A program made the translations under genes and the position numbers. From NCBI RefSeq assembly GCF_016798225.1, contig NZ_JAEUYX010000006.1, positions 17,687 to 81,686 of the forward strand: DNA of 64,000 nt, given 5' to 3'. The stretch comes from Anaerococcus sp. mt242. GTDB lineage: Bacteria > Bacillota > Clostridia > Tissierellales > Peptoniphilaceae. The notes below the pieces were generated by a model, which saw only the letters and a program-made list of their open reading frames with translations, searched no databases and was not told the origin of the DNA. Positions 62,281 to 64,000 of the stretch are shown piece by piece (the first letter of the stretch is position 1; the number at the start of each line of letters is the position of its first letter).

Positions 62281-63930
62281 ATGAAAGATACAGTTTATAT
62301 AAGTGGGCATAAAAACCCAGATACTGACTCAATTGTTTCTGCAATTTGCTATGCCGATTTAAAAAATAGACTGGGAGATGTAGAGGCCATTCCAGTTAGA
62401 CTTGGCAAATTAAATCCAGAAACAAAATTTGTTCTAGAATATTTTAATGTTCCTGCACCAGTTTTAAAAGAGTCAATGATTTTACAAGTTAGCGACTTAA
62501 ATATTGATAAGGCTTATGCAATAGATCCAAGTATTCCAGTAAGAGTAGCTTGGGATATTTTTCAAGAAGGACTTACTAGCTCGCTAGCAGTTGTTGATAG
62601 CGAAGGAAAAATAATTGGTATTGCGTCACTTTCAAATATTACAAAATCATATATGGATGTTTGGGATGATAAAATCATAGGCAGGGCTGATACACCTATA
62701 GAAAATATAATAGATGTTTTATCAGCAAAAGCCTTATCCATGCCAAAGAATCAAAGGCCATTTGACGGTAAGATGACTGTAATGGCTATGAATGATGATA
62801 ATCAAGAATTTGATAATTACTTTAGTGAGGGTGATATAGTAATAGTCGGTAATCGTATTGACTATATGGAATATCTAATCACCCGCAAAGTTGGCCTTGT
62901 AATCCTTACAAATGGATCAACAATCAGCGAAGATTTGATAGAATATGCAAATGAAAATGATGTTACAATTTTATCTACTGAATTTAACACATTTATGACA
63001 TCAAGATTGTTACCCATGACAATACCAGTAAGTCATGTTATGACTGATGATGATTTAGTATATTTTTCTACTGCTGATACTATTGATATAGTTCGCGAAA
63101 ATATGGCAAAATCAAGATTTAGATCATATCCAGTAGTTGATGAAAATAAAAAAGTGATTGGTTCTATTTCAAGATACCACCTTATTTCTTCAAATATGAA
63201 AAAATTGATTTTGGTAGACCATAACGAAAAAAATCAAGCAATTGATGATATTGACCAAGCAGAGATAATAGAAATTATAGACCACCACAGAGTAGCAAAT
63301 ATATCTACAACAGCTCCACTATTTTATAGGGCAGAACCAGTGGGATCTACAGCTACAATTATTTCTGAAATGTATTTTGAATCAGGGCTTAGACCATCAA
63401 AAGAAATTGCAGGTCTTCTTTGTGCAGCAATTATCTCAGACACACTTTTATTCAGATCACCAACAACTACAGATATTGACCGTCGCATCCTAGATCGCAT
63501 GAGTAAGATTGCAGACATAAATCCAGAAGAATTTGCAAATCAAATGTTTAAGGCTGGTACTAGTCTAAAAGAAAAATCTCCAACAGATATTGTAGAGGGA
63601 GATGTAAAAACTTTTACAATTGCTGGTGAAGATGTAAGAGTAGGTCAAGTAATGACTATGAATCCAGAAGAATTAGCACCACTACGTGATGAAATTGTAA
63701 GTCTTATGGAGGAAAAAATTAATTCAAAAGGCGAAACTACATTTGTATTAGTCCTTACAGATATATTTAACGAAACTAGTGAACTCTTAGTAGTAGGAGA
63801 GCATGTGGCAGATATAGAGGAAGAATTTGGTCATAAGGTAGAAAATGGAACTATTTCTGCACCAGGAGTTCTTAGCCGTAAAAAACAAGTCATTCCAAGA
63901 CTGACAAATGCATTTATGAAAGCAGACTAA
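62281..63930 (+). CDS. ppaC: Mn-dependent inorganic pyrophosphatase with CBS and DRTGG domains
   Basis: The 549-residue family II pyrophosphatase has the DHH N-terminal motif GHKNPDTDSIVSAI (residues 9-22), metal-binding LVDHNEKNQA and EIIDHHR, and a DHHA2 C-terminal domain with the SRKKQVIPRL substrate site. Between the two halves are a CBS pair and a DRTGG domain (about residues 65-305), the regulatory cassette that lets adenine nucleotides control the enzyme. This length is typical for clostridial CBS-type enzymes. AAGGAG precedes the ATG, nine bases after the CorC-like gene. Confidence 0.96.
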   Translation: MKDTVYISGHKNPDTDSIVSAICYADLKNRLGDVEAIPVRLGKLNPETKFVLEYFNVPAPVLKESMILQVSDLNIDKAYAIDPSIPVRVAWDIFQEGLTSSLAVVDSEGKIIGIASLSNITKSYMDVWDDKIIGRADTPIENIIDVLSAKALSMPKNQRPFDGKMTVMAMNDDNQEFDNYFSEGDIVIVGNRIDYMEYLITRKVGLVILTNGSTISEDLIEYANENDVTILSTEFNTFMTSRLLPMTIPVSHVMTDDDLVYFSTADTIDIVRENMAKSRFRSYPVVDENKKVIGSISRYHLISSNMKKLILVDHNEKNQAIDDIDQAEIIEIIDHHRVANISTTAPLFYRAEPVGSTATIISEMYFESGLRPSKEIAGLLCAAIISDTLLFRSPTTTDIDRRILDRMSKIADINPEEFANQMFKAGTSLKEKSPTDIVEGDVKTFTIAGEDVRVGQVMTMNPEELAPLRDEIVSLMEEKINSKGETTFVLVLTDIFNETSELLVVGEHVADIEEEFGHKVENGTISAPGVLSRKKQVIPRLTNAFMKAD

Positions 63931-63950
63931 AATTTTCCTAGCATTTAAGG

Positions 63951-64000
63951 TGACCCCAAAAAGTTGGACTTAACATCAGGCATAGATTTATATCTGTGTC
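63951..64000 (+). mobile_element. Probable IS3-family (IS150-like) insertion sequence end, cut by the window
   Basis: TGACCCCAAAAAGTTGGAC, beginning 20 bases after the ppaC stop, resembles the terminal inverted repeats of IS150-group IS3 elements (TGACCCCxAAAAGTTGGACA). The rest, including any transposase, lies outside. Only 50 bases are visible, so the call rests on the terminal sequence alone. Confidence 0.5.

Overview
The window is AT-rich, densely coded chromosomal DNA from a low-GC Gram-positive anaerobe. The evidence is strong AGGAGG-type ribosome sites, the tig-clpP-clpX-lon-engB block, cdaA-cdaR, rex next to an ABC-F gene, lipoproteins with Firmicute lipoboxes, a rubredoxin with its reductase, and no respiratory chain genes. 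By overall feel it fits the Peptoniphilaceae (Anaerococcus/Peptoniphilus-like cocci). That placement is an inference; no 16S gene is present. No phage, CRISPR array or large island was seen. The only mobile DNA is a probable IS3-family end at the right edge.

Layout. 1-7.6 kb: the tail of an HI0933-type flavoprotein, a SAF-domain dehydrogenase, an NADH:rubredoxin-type reductase, a GNAT gene overlapping a one-chain UvrD helicase/Fe-S nuclease, then padR-rsuA and a lone PglC-like sugar transferase. 7.6-15.5 kb: a glycerol locus with glpP, glpK, a three-gene FAD/Fe-S oxidoreductase set (GlpA-like, GlpB-like, DUF1667), a second GlpA-like paralogue and glpF. Several leaders here carry terminator-like hairpins that suit GlpP antitermination. 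15.6-20.8 kb: a BMP/Nup nucleoside ABC transporter. 20.8-24 kb: a large zinc-ribbon membrane protein, then tRNA-Pro preceded by three decayed tandem copies of itself. 24-27.2 kb: a tight operon of barstar-like protein, GntR regulator, ABC ATPase, permease, sirtuin and zinc-ribbon membrane protein.

27.2-38.4 kb: a CofE-like ligase, a YitT protein, a Lys/Glu-rich surface protein, rubredoxin, an RsbW-like ATPase, TypA, Rex, an ABC-F protein, an AI-2E family protein and thiamine pyrophosphokinase. 38.4-44.1 kb: a possible papain-fold protein, a frameshifted CutA-like domain gene, malQ-glgP and a ZIP transporter. 44.2-53.5 kb: cdaA, cdaR and cca, then the tig-clpP-clpX-lon-engB protein quality-control block. 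53.6-57.2 kb: an ECF sigma/anti-sigma pair divergent from an exported FMN/FAD reductase lipoprotein. 57.2-64 kb: purine salvage (xpt, NCS2 permease), M18 aminopeptidase, thiamine-binding protein, CorC-like protein and a CBS-type pyrophosphatase.

Together the genes suggest a fermentative anaerobe that takes up glycerol, nucleosides, purines, peptides and maltodextrins. It senses NADH/NAD+ with Rex and makes c-di-AMP. It may also pass electrons to an acceptor outside the membrane through a flavinylated lipoprotein. No unmistakable new system was found. The best leads are the compact helicase-nuclease, the decaying tRNA-Pro array, the barstar/sirtuin operon, the A8-run frameshift and two apparently leaderless genes.
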